Shown here: one piece after another, positions 5,681-6,139 of the stretch
Position numbering within the stretch: position 1 is the first letter of the stretch
Layout of the letters: each line of letters opens with the position of its first letter
Position numbers and translations under genes: made by a program
The notes under the pieces: model-generated
Seen by the model: the letters and a program-made list of their open reading frames with translations, nothing else
What the model was told of the DNA's origin: nothing
The model's database searches: none
Assembly (NCBI GenBank): GCA_027483425.1
Contig: JAIXUR010000474.1
Coordinates: 1-6,139, forward strand
Direction of reading: 5' to 3'
Length of the DNA stretch: 6,139 bases
From: Cyanobacteriota bacterium
GTDB lineage: Bacteria > Cyanobacteriota > Cyanobacteriia > Phormidesmidales > Phormidesmidaceae

Positions 5681-5692
5681 TCCTTCACCCCT

Positions 5693-6139
5693 ATGTCCCC
5701 CAGTTCTAGTTTTCAGACCAAGCCGTTTCCCGTTAAGCTGTACGACTTTCACCCCCCGGTGGAGGATTTTCGCAGTGCGGTACTGCGGGGGCTGAGCCTG
5801 CCCCAAAAATCGCTCTCTCCCAAGTTTCTCTACGACAAGCGGGGGTCTGAGCTGTTCGATGCCATCTGCCAACTGCCGGAGTATTACCTGACCCGCACGG
5901 AGATGGGTATTTTGCGAGCCCATGCCAGCGATATCGCGCAGGCCCTAGGTCATCGCGCCCTGGTGGAACTGGGCAGCGGCAGCAGCCAGAAGATTCGGAT
6001 TTTGCTGCAGGCTGCTCCCCAGGTGACCACCTACGTGGGAGTCGATATTTCGCGCCAGCACCTGCAAGAAGCCTGTGGGGCACTGATGCAGGATTTTGAG
6101 GGGCTGGAGGCGATCGCCGTCTGCGCCGACTACACCCAA
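5693..6139 (+). CDS. egtD: L-histidine N(alpha)-methyltransferase EgtD, 5' part (cut by window end)
   Basis: The first 149 codons are present with no stop; the family is usually about 320 residues, so roughly half is seen. EgtD is a SAM-dependent cytosolic enzyme that methylates the alpha-amino group of histidine three times to give hercynine, the substrate of EgtB. Visible features are DFRSAVLRGL (25-34), PKFLYDKRGSELFD (43-56), LPEYYLTRTE (61-70) with the family's PEYY-TRTE signature, the SAM-binding loop LVELGSGSSQK (90-100), and YVGVDIS (114-120) carrying an acidic residue after the second strand. ATG 5693 fits the family N-terminus. No Shine-Dalgarno precedes it; the leader is pyrimidine-rich. 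It follows egtB by 67 bp on the same strand, so co-transcription is likely unless the repeat in the gap stops it. The identification is firm for the part seen. The histidine-binding residues of the second half are not visible. Confidence 0.95.
   Translation, partial: MSPSSSFQTKPFPVKLYDFHPPVEDFRSAVLRGLSLPQKSLSPKFLYDKRGSELFDAICQLPEYYLTRTEMGILRAHASDIAQALGHRALVELGSGSSQKIRILLQAAPQVTTYVGVDISRQHLQEACGALMQDFEGLEAIAVCADYTQ

Noticed and set aside
5606..5923. 105-codon minus-strand frame across the egtB-egtD junction
   Set aside because: It reads through the heptad repeat and lies antisense to the conserved EgtD N-terminus.

Overview
The window comes from a GC-rich cyanobacterium. The octamer GCGATCGC (HIP1) occurs 11 times as exact copies, at 617, 687, 1027, 2542, 2698, 2821, 3571, 4200, 4293, 4628 and 6110. 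By rough base-composition arithmetic well under one copy would be expected. The gene families agree: a cyanobacterial DUF3352 exported protein, a DUF760 protein, and a MutY with a complete Nudix box. High GC plus dense HIP1 suggests a filamentous Leptolyngbya/Nodosilinea-like lineage, but that placement is inference.

Layout. Positions 3-125 (+) may be the C-terminal end of a gene entering from the left; its stop shares a CTAG with the stop of the next gene. Positions 122-2218 (-) encode a 698-residue DUF3352 exported protein. Positions 2305-3582 (-) encode MutY, the adenine DNA glycosylase. Positions 3579-3926 (-) encode a small DUF760 protein whose TGA stop overlaps the GTG start of mutY. 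These three minus-strand genes read as a likely operon DUF760-mutY-DUF3352. A 385-bp divergent intergenic region (3927-4311) holds a 20-bp dyad over a candidate promoter and a strong 25-nt HIP1-loop stem-loop. Positions 4312-5625 (+) encode EgtB, the iron-dependent sulfoxide synthase of ergothioneine synthesis. Positions 5693-6139 (+) are the first 149 codons of EgtD, the histidine N-alpha-methyltransferase. The egtB-egtD gap holds AATTTTG heptad repeats enclosed by an 8-bp inverted repeat.

How the genes work together. EgtD trimethylates histidine to hercynine, and EgtB joins it to a cysteine thiol with O2 to give the sulfoxide precursor of ergothioneine. MutY removes adenine mispaired with 8-oxoguanine, and its Nudix domain might also act on oxidised nucleotides. 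The divergent pair of units therefore both relate to oxidative damage, one by thiol antioxidant synthesis and one by DNA repair. Whether they are co-regulated through the shared intergenic region is an open inference.

No mobile element, CRISPR array, tRNA or rRNA was found. I do not see a completely new multi-gene system. The points most worth checking are the divergent intergenic region, the DUF760-mutY coupling, the intact Nudix box in MutY, the active-site type of EgtB, and the repeat module between egtB and egtD.
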